A stretch of 64,000 bases of DNA from Cyanoderma ruficeps. Lineage: Eukaryota > Chordata > Aves > Passeriformes > Timaliidae. Positions 1 to 10,068 of this stretch are shown here, piece after piece; position 1 is the first letter of the stretch, and the number at the start of each line of letters is the position of its first letter. The notes below the pieces were generated by a model. That model was not told the origin of the DNA, made no database searches, and saw only the letters and a list, made by a program, of their open reading frames with translations. Location of the stretch: contig VZDJ01004378.1 in the NCBI GenBank assembly GCA_008694505.1, forward strand, positions 20,476,239-20,540,238. The letters run 5' to 3'. The translations under genes were made by a program, and so were the position numbers.

Positions 1-342
1 GCCAAAGAGCCCTGGGCTGGAGTCAGGCAGGGGTATTTATTCATCCTGGTGTGGGAGGGGAGTTGAGGTGGGGTCTGAGGGAAGGCTCCAGTGGGGGACA
101 ACAATTAAGAATATTAAAATTCTCGCACCACAAATCAACCCATGATAACACAGAGAACCAAGAACCTTCTGGTAACAATTTGCATAGAGAGCATGTGACT
201 AAGCCCCTTGCTCATGGCACTGAAAACGAGGTTTCCCAAGGCATTTTTCCAGGGTTCTCTTCTTCTTCTCTGGGGAAACTGCCCTCTACAAATATTGTTT
301 AATAGAACTCAAAGAACAAAAGTATAATTGTCTTAGTCACCT
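1..342. other. Unassigned sequence at left edge
   Basis: The stretch begins G-rich and becomes AT-rich. I see no exon signals, repeat signature or RNA gene here. A short open frame is present but has no recognisable composition or splice context. Confidence 0.5.
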
Positions 343-470
343 AATCATAGACTTTGAGGCTGGAAGAAATCGTTATGCTCCTGCAAGTTGCAGCACCTCA
401 GCTGTAAGTCTCAGTAGCAGGTCTGTAATTTCTCCTGGAAGTGCAATATCCCAGGAAAGACCTTTAGACA
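343..470 (-). repeat. Old CR1-type LINE 3'-end fragment
   Basis: On the plus strand the block opens with AATCATAGACTTTGAGGCTGG, followed by a diverged ATTATG/CTCCTGCA stretch. This reads like the reverse complement of the 3' end of an ancient archosaur or turtle-type CR1 element. The match is by memory of the consensus and is heavily diverged, so the boundaries are approximate. Together with the next CR1 block it could be one broken minus-strand insertion. Confidence 0.4.
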
Positions 471-739
471 TATCAGTACAGAGTAGAAGATTCATCACCT
501 CGTTAAAGATGTGGATCATTATTCACTGGGTGGTTTGGATTTTTAAGGGCTTTATTTGCAGTTAAATCTTACATACCACTTTTTCAAGAGAATAATATCC
601 CGTACTGTTCTTTGCTATGCCCTTTCTTCTTACACTAAAAAGCCAGTCACAATCAAAAACATCTTTTGCATCTTTCACAATAGCCTTTTTTGCTTGTCTT
701 TCTGACAAGACAGGCAGCTTGCTCATTCCTAGGTTTTCA

Positions 740-1080
740 CAATTACCCATGCCTTTCAGGCCTCAACATGTCCATTGCAGGACTTTCTGACTATGTGGTT
801 TATCAGATAATCAGTTCTGAAATGTGGGTATGAGAGTTGAACACAGCATTCCTGTCATGGTTTTACATTTGCTATAAACAGAGCTAATATCACCTTTTTA
901 CTCCCACTTCATATTTTCCCCGCTTCGGCTTCAGGGCTGCCGTTCACTCTCTTAATTTCATCATCCCACTGCAAACTCATGTTCAGTTAATCATCTACCA
1001 AGAGCCTGACTTCTTTTCATGTTCTATAATTTTGAAATACTTAGTCCAATCCTGTCTATATAAAATATGCTCTTTCTTCC
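740..1080 (-). repeat. Decayed CR1 LINE fragment (ORF2 end)
   Basis: Two segments match the reverse complement of the CR1 ORF2 C-terminal region in the right order. One is around 833-895 (TTGAACACAGCATTCC followed by a TTTACATTTGCT spacer). The other is around 970-1015 (CTCATGTTCAGTTAATCATC followed by TACCAAGAGCCTGAC). Spacing agrees with the CR1 consensus as I remember it. The reading frame is destroyed, so this is an old insertion. It lies in the same orientation as the fragment at the left edge and may be its 5' continuation. Confidence 0.55.
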
Positions 1081-3500
1081 TTAGATATATGAGTGCAAAT
1101 TTATCCGTATTAAAACAGGATATTCAAATCAGCCCACTCTACTAAATGATTAATTCTCTATAATTATCGTCCCATTTACAACTTCAGCAGCTTCCATAAT
1201 TTCCAAAAGCTGCACTGTCATTTTACTTTTGTCTTTCAGCTTGTACATAAAGGTAGTAGGTTATGTTTTGTCAAGAGCAGAGCCCTGTTGAATCCTGATA
1301 GGACCTTCCATGAAGATTTCCTGTTTACAGCTACAATGTTTACAACTACTCATGCCATGGGTATATTTCTATTTCAGTTAATATGGATATAAGCATACAA
1401 AGCCATATGTATATAATATTACAGGAAATACATGATGATTTACATGGCTTCTCCTTCACTGTAGGACTCCAAAGATGGATTAGATTTGTTTCTGTTGAAA
1501 ATTACATATGTAGACGTGATTTCCACAAAAAAAAGGACTAGACCAGGTCAGCCTCAGTGTGCCTTTCGTATAATTCAGTGCTTCAGTCTCTGATGCACAT
1601 TGTCCAGCTGCCATTACTTAAGGCAAAAGGTACGAAATTTAATTGTTAAACTCATTCTGTGTCTCCTGTCTCAGCAGCATATCTACCTGCTAACCTTCAT
1701 CTGGAGACCTGCTTGGTGAATGCCCAGGTTCCCATGACAGCAATGGGATAGTGCAGCCTCAGAAAGAAGTGTTTTTAGCAAAGTACTTGAGATATTGCTC
1801 TTTCTTACAAGAACTCATTTTATATGCTATCATTAACTAACTACAGTGTTTCTCAGCATGCACTTTTTCTTGATAACTGAATAATGTCACACAAATTAAA
1901 CGGTACTACTAAGTTTGGCAGTGCAAGAGCTCCAGATGTACTGTCATGGCAGAAATGTAATGCTGGTAAAAATACTAGTAACAGAAAATAGGATCTGTCA
2001 TGAAAGATAAATTAACTAAAGCCAAGGCCATGTGACCTTGCCTTTCTACACTAAACTTCATTTACTATTCTTTGTTCAATTGCAACCTTAAACAAATGCT
2101 CTTAAATAGCAATGAGAGAGCACACTGAATAATCATGTCTTTAGTAAAAAAATTCATAAATGAAATAATGTTACACCTTTGTTAGTGCATTTACTTGTTT
2201 TTCCAGCAATTTTTGTTGAATTAGATTATACAATTTAGAAAACTTAAATGCATGTTGATAATTAAATGCCAATCCTGGAAGAAAAGATACCTGGTAACAA
2301 AATAAAACATTTGCATGATGACACATAACCAGCTCTAATGATTTTATCATTCCATGTATGGATGGCTCTGACAGACCAAAGAAGCAGACAAAATACAAAA
2401 GTTGACTGTATGACGAAAGCCCAAGGACATAGTGAATGAAAAAGTAATTTAAAGTAGTGAACACTATTTTAGCACTGATAATTCAATACACCTTAAACAT
2501 GTCCTGCTGCACTCTGCAAGTGCAGTGGAAAGACATACACAGTCGGAAAACAGACTCCAGTGCAGGTAAGCTGTTCCACCCATGTAGGCTGTATGCCAGA
2601 AAGAGATACGGCTTCTGTACAGCACTTTGTGAGCTATCAGACATAGTGTGGTGGCCGAATGAATGATTTAGCTCCATCACTACCATACTCTTCATGTAGC
2701 TGCCATGATCTTTAGTGTACTCTGTCTCTGCTCTTCCAGGTCAAGCTAGTGGAACTGTTCTGTAATGTTAGTACTGACTCTTGATGTTTGTGACTGTGCA
2801 AAGTCACACTGGAGGCAGAATTTGCAGCGTAACTGAACCAACATTACAATGCAAAGGTATTTTTCATCTAGAGGATACAAGAAACCTAAAAGCTATATAA
2901 GAAAACCTTGTTGTCTCATTAGTAATTACTGTGATTAATCTCATTGCTACTTAATGTCTTTGTATTACTGCTTTTGTAGAGTCAGTGTGTCTCAAATACC
3001 TTATAAATAGTTTTCTTGTAAAAACAAATTATGTTTCCAAGTATAAAATTATACTACTTGTTTGAGAGCTGGTTATTACCTTGTATCAATCTACCAGCCC
3101 AATTAACAAACTATGTCCACACACAATAAATTTCATCTCTAGCTTAAGGGTCTCTGGGGTTAAATAACATGTTTAGTCTTGCTATGTATTCTGCATAAGT
3201 CATGTTCTTTAATTTCTGTACTGAATATAGGGTTAAGCATGTGAAGTTCTTACGTAATTTCAACTTCAGTGCTGCAATTTATACATCCATAAACCATAAT
3301 CTTCAGAGAATAAGATGGTCAATTAACTGCTGCAAGATTCAGCTGAACATTGTAGCAATTGTGCAGAGTATTACACTCAAGAATTATAATGTAATTGCAT
3401 GCTTAGGCTCAGTATTCCATGGGTTTCCATTTTGAAATTGTAGTGTTGAATAAAACCTTCAGACCATGTTGCTAATTAGAATGGAGGGAGGTCTCCTCTT
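1081..3500. other. Unassigned AT-rich sequence
   Basis: I see no gene, no RNA gene and no repeat that I can name. Small open frames occur on both strands without splice or Kozak support. An ATTAAA hexamer on the minus strand (3208-3213) is the nearest plausible poly(A) signal downstream of the micropeptide candidate, but a single hexamer is weak evidence. Confidence 0.5.
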
Positions 3501-3730
3501 TTTCTGGAGTGGAGCAGCTGCTGGCAATAAAGCCTAACTGCCTATTTTTAGCTAGAAGACAATAGACAGGTTCCTCCACCTAGAGAAAGACAGACAAGTT
3601 ATAACACAATGTTACAGGGCATGCTGGAAGAAATGGTTCGTACTGAAAAAAATATCACTATTATTCAGCTGTTACCATTCCTTCCATTCCTTCATAAGTC
3701 AGGTAACATTTTAAACTACTAATAATATTT

Positions 3731-3736
3731 TCTTAC
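3731..3736 (-). other. Candidate splice donor after micropeptide ORF
   Basis: On the minus strand the sequence CACCTG/GTAAGA is a good vertebrate 5' splice site. It would end the exon at 3737, 38 nt after the TAG stop. That is inside the roughly 50-nt limit, so a spliced 3' UTR would not be expected to trigger nonsense-mediated decay. If it is not used, the exon is terminal and runs on to a poly(A) site. Confidence 0.35.
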
Positions 3737-3751
3737 CAGGTGTCAAATATT

Positions 3752-3766
3752 GGGGCGGGGGGGCGG
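3752..3766. other. Isolated G-rich tract with GC box
   Basis: GGGGCGGGGGGGCGG stands alone in AT-rich sequence. It contains a GC-box (Sp1/KLF-type) core. On the minus strand it is a C-tract between the micropeptide stop codon and the candidate donor. It may be a regulatory site or simply a slippage-prone run; assembly error in the G-run length is possible. Confidence 0.4.
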
Positions 3767-3774
3767 AGCCTGAA

Positions 3775-3927
3775 CTAGGCAGTAATCAAAATGTAAACTA
3801 TAAGACTGAAATACAGTGTGAACGTTAGAACAAGTATCCAGACTTTAAAATTTGTAACTCTCTGCCTAATTCTTGGTGACAAAGTATGATGCACAGAAAT
3901 TTCATCTATATCCACATTATCCTCCAT
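3775..3927 (-). CDS. Candidate 50-aa tail-anchored micropeptide (regulin-like)
   Basis: The frame encodes 50 residues. Residues 1-14 are acidic (E2, D3, D6, D8, E9, then HH at 13-14). Residues 15-28 are basic and helix-prone (SPRIRQR at 17-23, K28). Residues 29-48 are one hydrophobic segment rich in I, L, V, F and Y, and the protein ends ITA. By the positive-inside rule the N-terminus is cytosolic and the C-terminus lumenal. I chose this ATG because its context is AAACATGG (A at -3, G at +4) and it lies 29 nt inside a predicted exon with a strong acceptor. Phospholamban, sarcolipin and myoregulin share this size and layout and inhibit the SERCA calcium pump. RQxxxN recalls phospholamban, while TxxP[KR] and the IxYxxIT ending recall myoregulin. 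That assignment is inference. Alternatives are the last coding exon of a larger tail-anchored protein, since the frame is open upstream through the acceptor, or chance. Confidence 0.5.
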   Translation of the reverse strand: MEDNVDIDEISVHHTLSPRIRQRVTNFKVWILVLTFTLYFSLIVYILITA

Positions 3928-3956
3928 GTTTGCTGAGTCCTGCCCTTGTCCTTCCT

Positions 3957-3995
3957 CTGAGACAGCAGGATAAAGAGGAAAAAAAGAGGCCTGGT
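3957..3995 (-). other. Strong splice acceptor upstream of micropeptide ORF
   Basis: Read on the minus strand, a run of T and C ends in CTGTCTCAG, followed by AGGAAGG. The tract is about 30 nt long with few purines and no intervening AG, which is a textbook vertebrate 3' splice site. It would start an exon at 3956 and place the ATG of the 50-codon frame 29 nt downstream. Confidence 0.5.
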
Positions 3996-4070
3996 TCTTT
4001 TGCCTATTTGTGTCTGAATTCTCTCCCCTCAGTTTTATTAGCAGACCTGCTGAACAGCAAAACACAGCTG

Positions 4071-7000
4071 GTCAGGAAGTTTCCAACTAACAAGGCTGTC
4101 CTTTGAAGCCAAAATGCTACCTAAAGAATGTCAGAGTAAATGAACTCTGAATGCACCACAAGCAGAAAATATTGTTGTCGTTGTTTCCTGCCACCTCCCC
4201 GGGCAGATGCTTCAGAACCAGAGTTGCAGAGATCTGCAGCTCTGGTGAAGTTTTGTTCAGGATCCAGAGCATGAAGCTTCTTGCTACAGAAACGGAGATG
4301 CCTGTTGCAGGAATTCAGGTTCTCACTGCCCTGGAAGCTCCAGCAGCCCAAGTAGGTAGGGATTCCTGGCATCCCTCCCTATGAATACCCATACTGCCCT
4401 CACCTCACATGGAGGAACATGTCCCAAAGTTGATGATAGCATAAAAATTGCTAAGATGTGTGGGAGGAGAAGGAGTAAAAGCAGACATTGCTCTGATCTG
4501 TTCCAGACAATATGAGCAAAACGACCTATTCCTTCTAAAATGAAAGCATAGAGAATTTCTTCCCAGAGGTATTTTTAGATAAGCTTTTACTGAAATTATT
4601 TCCAACAGATACACATAGAGGATGTTACTGTAAAGGTAATTTCTGTGTGGATCCTGCCTTTTGTTGACACAGGGTCCTTAACAGTCTGTTTAGACTGCAG
4701 TGGCAATGGTAGCTTTGTTGAGGCAGACTTTTGCAACTTGGTCTGAGGACTCCCATTTCTAAAGAAAGGGAGGCATTTTGTCAAGGAACTCCAAGTATTG
4801 AGGTTTTAGCTTGTTTTTTTTTCTGCTTGGATCCTTTCAGAGATAAGAAAATATCTCCTGTCACTGTCACAGGTCCTTTCCCTCCCTCAGCATTTTTTTC
4901 ACTCCCCTCTCTGCCCTTCTGCCATTTAGCACATTCCTTCTTATTATTTTGCCCTTCTCATACACGTTCCTCTTCTCTCTGCTGTTCCCATTGACACTCA
5001 GTTTGGCTCCCCTTCTCTGCCCGACACATTTCACTTGTCCATCTCCTCACTCCCCAGAAGGCTGCTGGCTGCTCAGAGTGTGCAAGGACAGCCATGTCCT
5101 TTCCTGGCTCTGAATGCTGAGCATATGCTGTCACAGCTGAGCAGGGTATGGCAATCACAATCCAGCCAACAACATCCCCTCCCGGACTCTGCCTGAGTGC
5201 TGGCTCCTCTGCCAGTGCCATGGCAAGACCCACTGCAGCAGCAGGAGAGGTCAGCAGCCTCTGGGAAACCCTGGACCTTACCCATGGTAATAAGTTTGAA
5301 GTGAAAAAGCTGAATGACTTGCAAGGTCATGGCCTCTCAGTGCTCCCGTCCATTTCTCTATATCCCCATTTCTGCTGACTGAGGAATATTAAGTTAAAAA
5401 GCAGCCTTTTACTGCTTTTAGTACTCTGCCAAATCTAAATAGCTCATATTTTGTAGCCTGGAGGAAGACAGTGGGACATAAGAGGGGGGCACACACTTAT
5501 CTAGGATACAGGACAGTGGGAGCAGAGGCTCCAAAGCTGTTCTTCTGCTCTCAGACCGATTCTTTTCAAAGAAATTTTATTCTTTCTTTATGGTTGGCTA
5601 AAGGAAAAGAAGGATATCAGCACTGCCACTTCTGTGATCAAGAAAGGTGAACTTTTATTGTAAAAAAATGGTAGAATTTTTCAATATCAGAAACCACAAG
5701 CAGAAACATCTCATCTTGAAAGTGAGGCAAAGTCTCATTGGTAATTTGAAATAAAATTAGAAATAGTCATGTTACTATAGTGATATTTGTTAAGTAGTCA
5801 TTAGCTCTGGGCAAACACAGAAAATATTTTTCCATGGTTGTCACATGAGTTATAATGATCAGGTAATATTATTTAATACTTTCTTAGTGATTTTGAAGCA
5901 TCGTGTTGAAGTACTTTACAAAGGTCAGGATGAGCATTATTGTTAAGGAGTGAATAGGAAAGAAATCTCATTAACAGCAGCAGGGTGCAGATGACAACAT
6001 AGCACAGTTTCATGCAAGGACTGTTTGTCAAGATGCTGCTAATGAAGAAAGCTCTCGGACTGATTGGCACTCCTACTGTCCATCTCCCCTTATTTCAGAG
6101 GGTATTGTATATAATATGTAGCTTTAGAACATTTTTTGGATTGCATAGTGTAAGATACTGCTTTTAATATCTGAAAAAGAAGATTCTGCGAAAACCTTTT
6201 AGATTGACATAGTTGCTCCTAGAATGTATGAAACATTTTGTCATCTGTGAGAACATATTCAATCCACATATGGAGAAAGAGAAGGGAAAAATTCATCATT
6301 AGACTTGGGGATTTTATAAACGGGAATTTCACAGAACTGTTGATATTACTTAGCTGGTGAGGGAGACTGAATTCTATTTTCAGTGGTGGCTCAGGAATAC
6401 CTGAGAAGACTTCACATTATCCCCTTTTAAAGGACAGTTTTTAAATGTATGGTAGTTTGTGACAGTTTTCCTCAAAATTTCTATGCTGGGTGAAATGAGA
6501 GAAGGTAACCATTTCTGCAGAGTCCCAGCAGCATTTATGTCTCTGAATTCAAAATTTCAGGTCTCCCAGTTAGCTGGACTTGGAGGCCTCCATGGCTCAG
6601 TAGAGCAGGGATTTCCTGTGTGCCTTTGGGAAGCAGAGAAGATTAATCACATCATATACTGTGATCTAATATTACGTCTGCAAATGAGATTTCCAGGCAA
6701 CTGCTAGGCATATGGGTTTGGATCCCATATTTCTAGCTTGATAACTGTAATCTAAGCTATTACTCATTTACAGACTAGTCTAGTCCAGCCAAAAGACCCC
6801 ATTTCATTAGGACATGGTTAGGCAGACATTCTGGCAGCAGCAGCAGCTTCTGTAACTCCATTAAACGTGCTCAACCTAGCTTTTCTCAGGAGATGGCAGC
6901 AGTAGCATTCCTGAATTGGCTGCAATAATTTCCATCTTCTTTGAGCTGCATGAGGTGTAAAGCAATAGTTAGGTGGGAAACAACCTCTTCCCCCTGAAAA

Positions 7001-9082
7001 ATCCTCCCTGCAGCCATGTGGAGCATTATGTTTAGAAATAGAGACTTGTGGGTGTTTTGTGCAATAAGAGTGATTGTTAAAGGGGTAGAGAAATATGAGA
7101 GTTAGCTGGACCTTACCTAAATATTTCATAAGTAACCCAAAACAAGTCTTTCACTTTTTGAGCTATCCAAACAAGGCACTTTAAGCAATGCTGTGGCAGG
7201 GTAGCACCATTGGATGTCACTGCTCCCTACTTGCCTACAAAGGTCCCCTCTGTCAACACAGCAGAGGGCTGAGGAAGGAGGATGAGAGTCGACTGACAGT
7301 GCTTGTGCTTGCTGGTGAGCAGGTGAAGGCATGGACAGGGTCACCACAGGACAAAGCAAGCACAGCAGAGTTCAGGGGAAACTTCTTCTTTCTCTTCAAA
7401 ATCTGACTTCATTTATATACATATGTACAAAAGTCAAGAGATTGGTTACACAGGTTGCCATCTCTTTAACCTGGATGGTGAACATCACCATCAATCACAT
7501 TTCTCCTCCCAGAGGAGAAATATGTAAACATTTTAAAAATATACATTGTTTATATGAAGCTGTGTGAGAATCTGCAGTACAAAGTTACAAGCACTCAAAA
7601 GCAAGAAAACCTAGGGCGACAAGCAGGATTTCACTTTGCCATAGGAGATGAAGATGAGGCAAGGGAGAAAAGAGAAGATAGGCAGCAACATGACAGAAGC
7701 TGGCAGGAAGCAGAGAAGGCTATTTTATATTTTAATCCATATGAGTTTTTTCTGATGCTGCATTGAGAGCACCTGAGCACTTACATACCATGACAAACAA
7801 CTTTCATGTCTTGTTTGTAATATAATCCTTCCCCCAGGGGGAGAAGCAAGGGCAGAACATTTTGTTTTCTGAAGACATTTTCATTTGCTTTTCTTTAAAT
7901 CCACATGCTGCTGTGAGACTGGAGTGGTCAGAGGTGGGTCTCTGGCAGCAGTAGGTGAGGAGCTTGGTTTCAGTGCAATGCTCCCAATGGGGCACACATG
8001 GGCAGGATCCACTCTGCTCACAGAAATCCTTTGCACCAAATGCACAGAGAGGTGGAGGACTCTCTTCCACTCAGATGTACAGAGTGAGATTTATTAATAT
8101 ATTTTGGGCACAACTTTGCTAGTATTTTTATTATCTCAATGTGTTTAGTTTTCCTTTAAATGCTATGAAAAGCTTGTGTGCAGGTCAGAGAGAGGTTTGC
8201 TACATATGCAGCATCCTGACTCGCAAACAAAGGTAGCTATTTTACTCCATGTTACCTGGAATTTTCTAGAGCTGTGGACTTCACAGTCAGATACATCACA
8301 GAGCCTCAGTCCAGCTGACAGATGACAAAAGCAAGAATAACCACTGCCCTGCCCTTACCCTCCACTGTTTGCCGGTTGTAATCTGTGTTCCATTTCATTT
8401 CCTGCCACTTTTCATCAGTGCTTTGATCACACCCAAGTATGAGATGGTATTGATGGCAATAATATAGTTATCTGTGACAAAAGATGAACTATATGTATTT
8501 TTCACATATGGTTGCACATAGTCCAGACTTACTTCTTACTTCTTAGTTAGGAAAAATCCCCAAAATGTTCTCTAATTATTAACGTAATGGCTGCTCGAAA
8601 AAGAAGAAGACAAACAAATAAAAACCCTCACAAACAAAGAAAAAAATTACAGACAAGACCACAATGCTGTGCTTTTTTCCTAGTTTCTTAGTTCATCTAG
8701 GAATCCCATGTAAGGAAACAAGTTTTCCTACACAAAGATAGTGACTTGTCTCCGATCCATAGTCAGGCCCTCCATCCATTTCTGCCATCTTGAAGAGGCT
8801 GTAGGTACCTCTGAACCTCAGCAGTGTCTGAGTGTCTGATTTGGGCAGTGCCCAAATAATGAGTGACCCTCGAAGCTGCTTGAGTGCATAAGCTGTGGTT
8901 AGCTATTTAACAGCAGTTGTCATTATTTTTACTAACCCATCCAATAAATCTGGCACATCCCAAGCCTTCTGACACACACACAGCTTTCTTCTGCCTGATC
9001 CTTACAGAAGGTGAGAAGAATAGGTTTTGTGTAGGCTCCAACAGGAAACCTGTAGATTTTAGGTATACCTGTGATCTTGAAA

Positions 9083-9086
<4 letters not shown>
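4071..9086. other. Unassigned sequence with pyrimidine-rich and GC-richer patches
   Basis: No gene recognised. A C/T-rich tract lies at about 4856-4990, followed by a GC-richer patch to about 5330. On the minus strand that patch holds a donor-like CCATGG/GTAAGG at about 5275-5287, which could belong to an upstream non-coding exon of the micropeptide gene. Nothing proves it. The rest is AT-rich with unremarkable short frames and no recognisable repeat. Confidence 0.4.

Positions 9087-9131
<45 letters not shown>
9087..9131. repeat. (AT)n microsatellite
   Basis: An uninterrupted AT dinucleotide array of at least 22 units runs straight into the assembly gap, so its true length is unknown. The array probably caused the gap. 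Confidence 0.97.
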
Positions 9132-9166
9132 NNNNNNNNNNNNNNNNNNNNNNNNNNNNNNNNNNN
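9132..9166. other. Assembly gap (35 N)
   Basis: Thirty-five consecutive N follow the AT array. Any open frame read across this point is meaningless. Confidence 0.99.
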
Positions 9167-9914
9167 GTGGAAAAATGATGGATCAGAGTTATTTATTCAT
9201 GCCCTTGGGGTGCCAAATAGCTGAATAAGGAAGAAAAACTGAGTTTCTTCAGGGAAGGGCTTCTCCCTTTCTTCACAATGCTCTTAAAAGAGATAGCTCC
9301 TAGGAAGGACAAGGCAGGTGACTTTTGAGGAAATAAAGTTAATATGTTCTCTAAAACTATATATCTTAACCCTGTCCAGAGCAGGCATGTCAAGAGCTAG
9401 AGTTGATACATGAAGTTTACGTGATAGTTGAAGAATTATCATTTAAGAAGGCCATAGCCAAGACTGTGATAGCAATTATCTGTAAGCCAGAAGAAACAGG
9501 AGAGGCTACAGAAGAAGAAGTATTTTCTAGGAGCAACAGTCTTTATCTAAAAACTCAGGAGTGTTTCTGTTCTTCCCTTCCTATCACACCCTTCTGATTT
9601 CGAATGGTTAATGGTGTGGTGAGGTGAGTAGTTTCTATTTGGCTGTTACTAGGTGGCATGGCTGGATCCTGTCTGGATCTGGTTCTCTGAAGAGGAGAAA
9701 CAGAGGTTATTAGTGGTAGAGGTAGGTTTTTGAGAGAATAGTTTACAGAAACATGAAATACTTGCTATTAAAGAGCTACTCTCAATTTTCAGAATATTTT
9801 ACATTCTCTTTTGTCTTTGAAAGTAAAAACTGAGAAAGAGGACAAAATGTATCCTCTCCCTAATTAAAATGGTAGATTGTAGGACAAAATTGTTGAGTAG
9901 GGATCAAAATGAAG
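9167..9914. other. Unassigned sequence
   Basis: No gene, RNA or named repeat seen. A CTCF-core-like ACTAGGTGGCA is present at about 9648 but lacks the flanking bases of the motif. Confidence 0.5.
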
Positions 9915-10068
9915 GTGAAACCCTGGAAGAGCTTGCACAGGTGTTCCAAACCTGAAAGAATATGACCACAAGCAGCCTGCTCCAGCTGCTAAGTCAACCA
10001 TGATTTGAGCAAGGAGTTAGGCAGTGTAACCTTCAGAAGTTGATTCCAACTTTAGTTGTTCCATGATT
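9915..10068 (+). repeat. CR1 LINE 3'-UTR fragment
   Basis: The block matches the end of an avian CR1 in order: CTGGAAGAGCTTGCACAGG, then CAGCCTGCTCCAGCTG, then TTTGAGCAAGGAGTTAGGCA, and finally TTCCAACTTTAG with CCATGATTCTTG, the usual CR1 terminal octamer-like tail. It is truncated at the 5' side, as CR1 copies normally are, and carries no coding sequence. Confidence 0.75.

Larger units (their letters stand above)
3515..4070. promoter_or_regulatory. MEF2 site plus CAGCTG E-box cluster
   Basis: A perfect MEF2 consensus, CTATTTTTAG, is at 3542-3551. CAGCTG E-boxes (the type preferred by MyoD-family factors) are at 3515-3520, 3666-3671 and 4065-4070. Three copies of a specific hexamer in 556 bp is well above the chance expectation of about 0.14. 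The cluster surrounds the minus-strand micropeptide exon, which would fit muscle expression. Whether any site is bound is unknown. Confidence 0.3.

Noticed and set aside
1249..1262. let-7-like word AGGTAGTAGGTTATG
   Set aside because: The 5' U and seed G are wrong (AAAGGTAG) and no complementary arm occurs within 100 nt downstream, so no let-7 hairpin can form.
8917..9228. 103-codon open frame spanning the AT array and gap
   Set aside because: It is made of a microsatellite (alternating Y and I) and unknown bases; it has no coding value.
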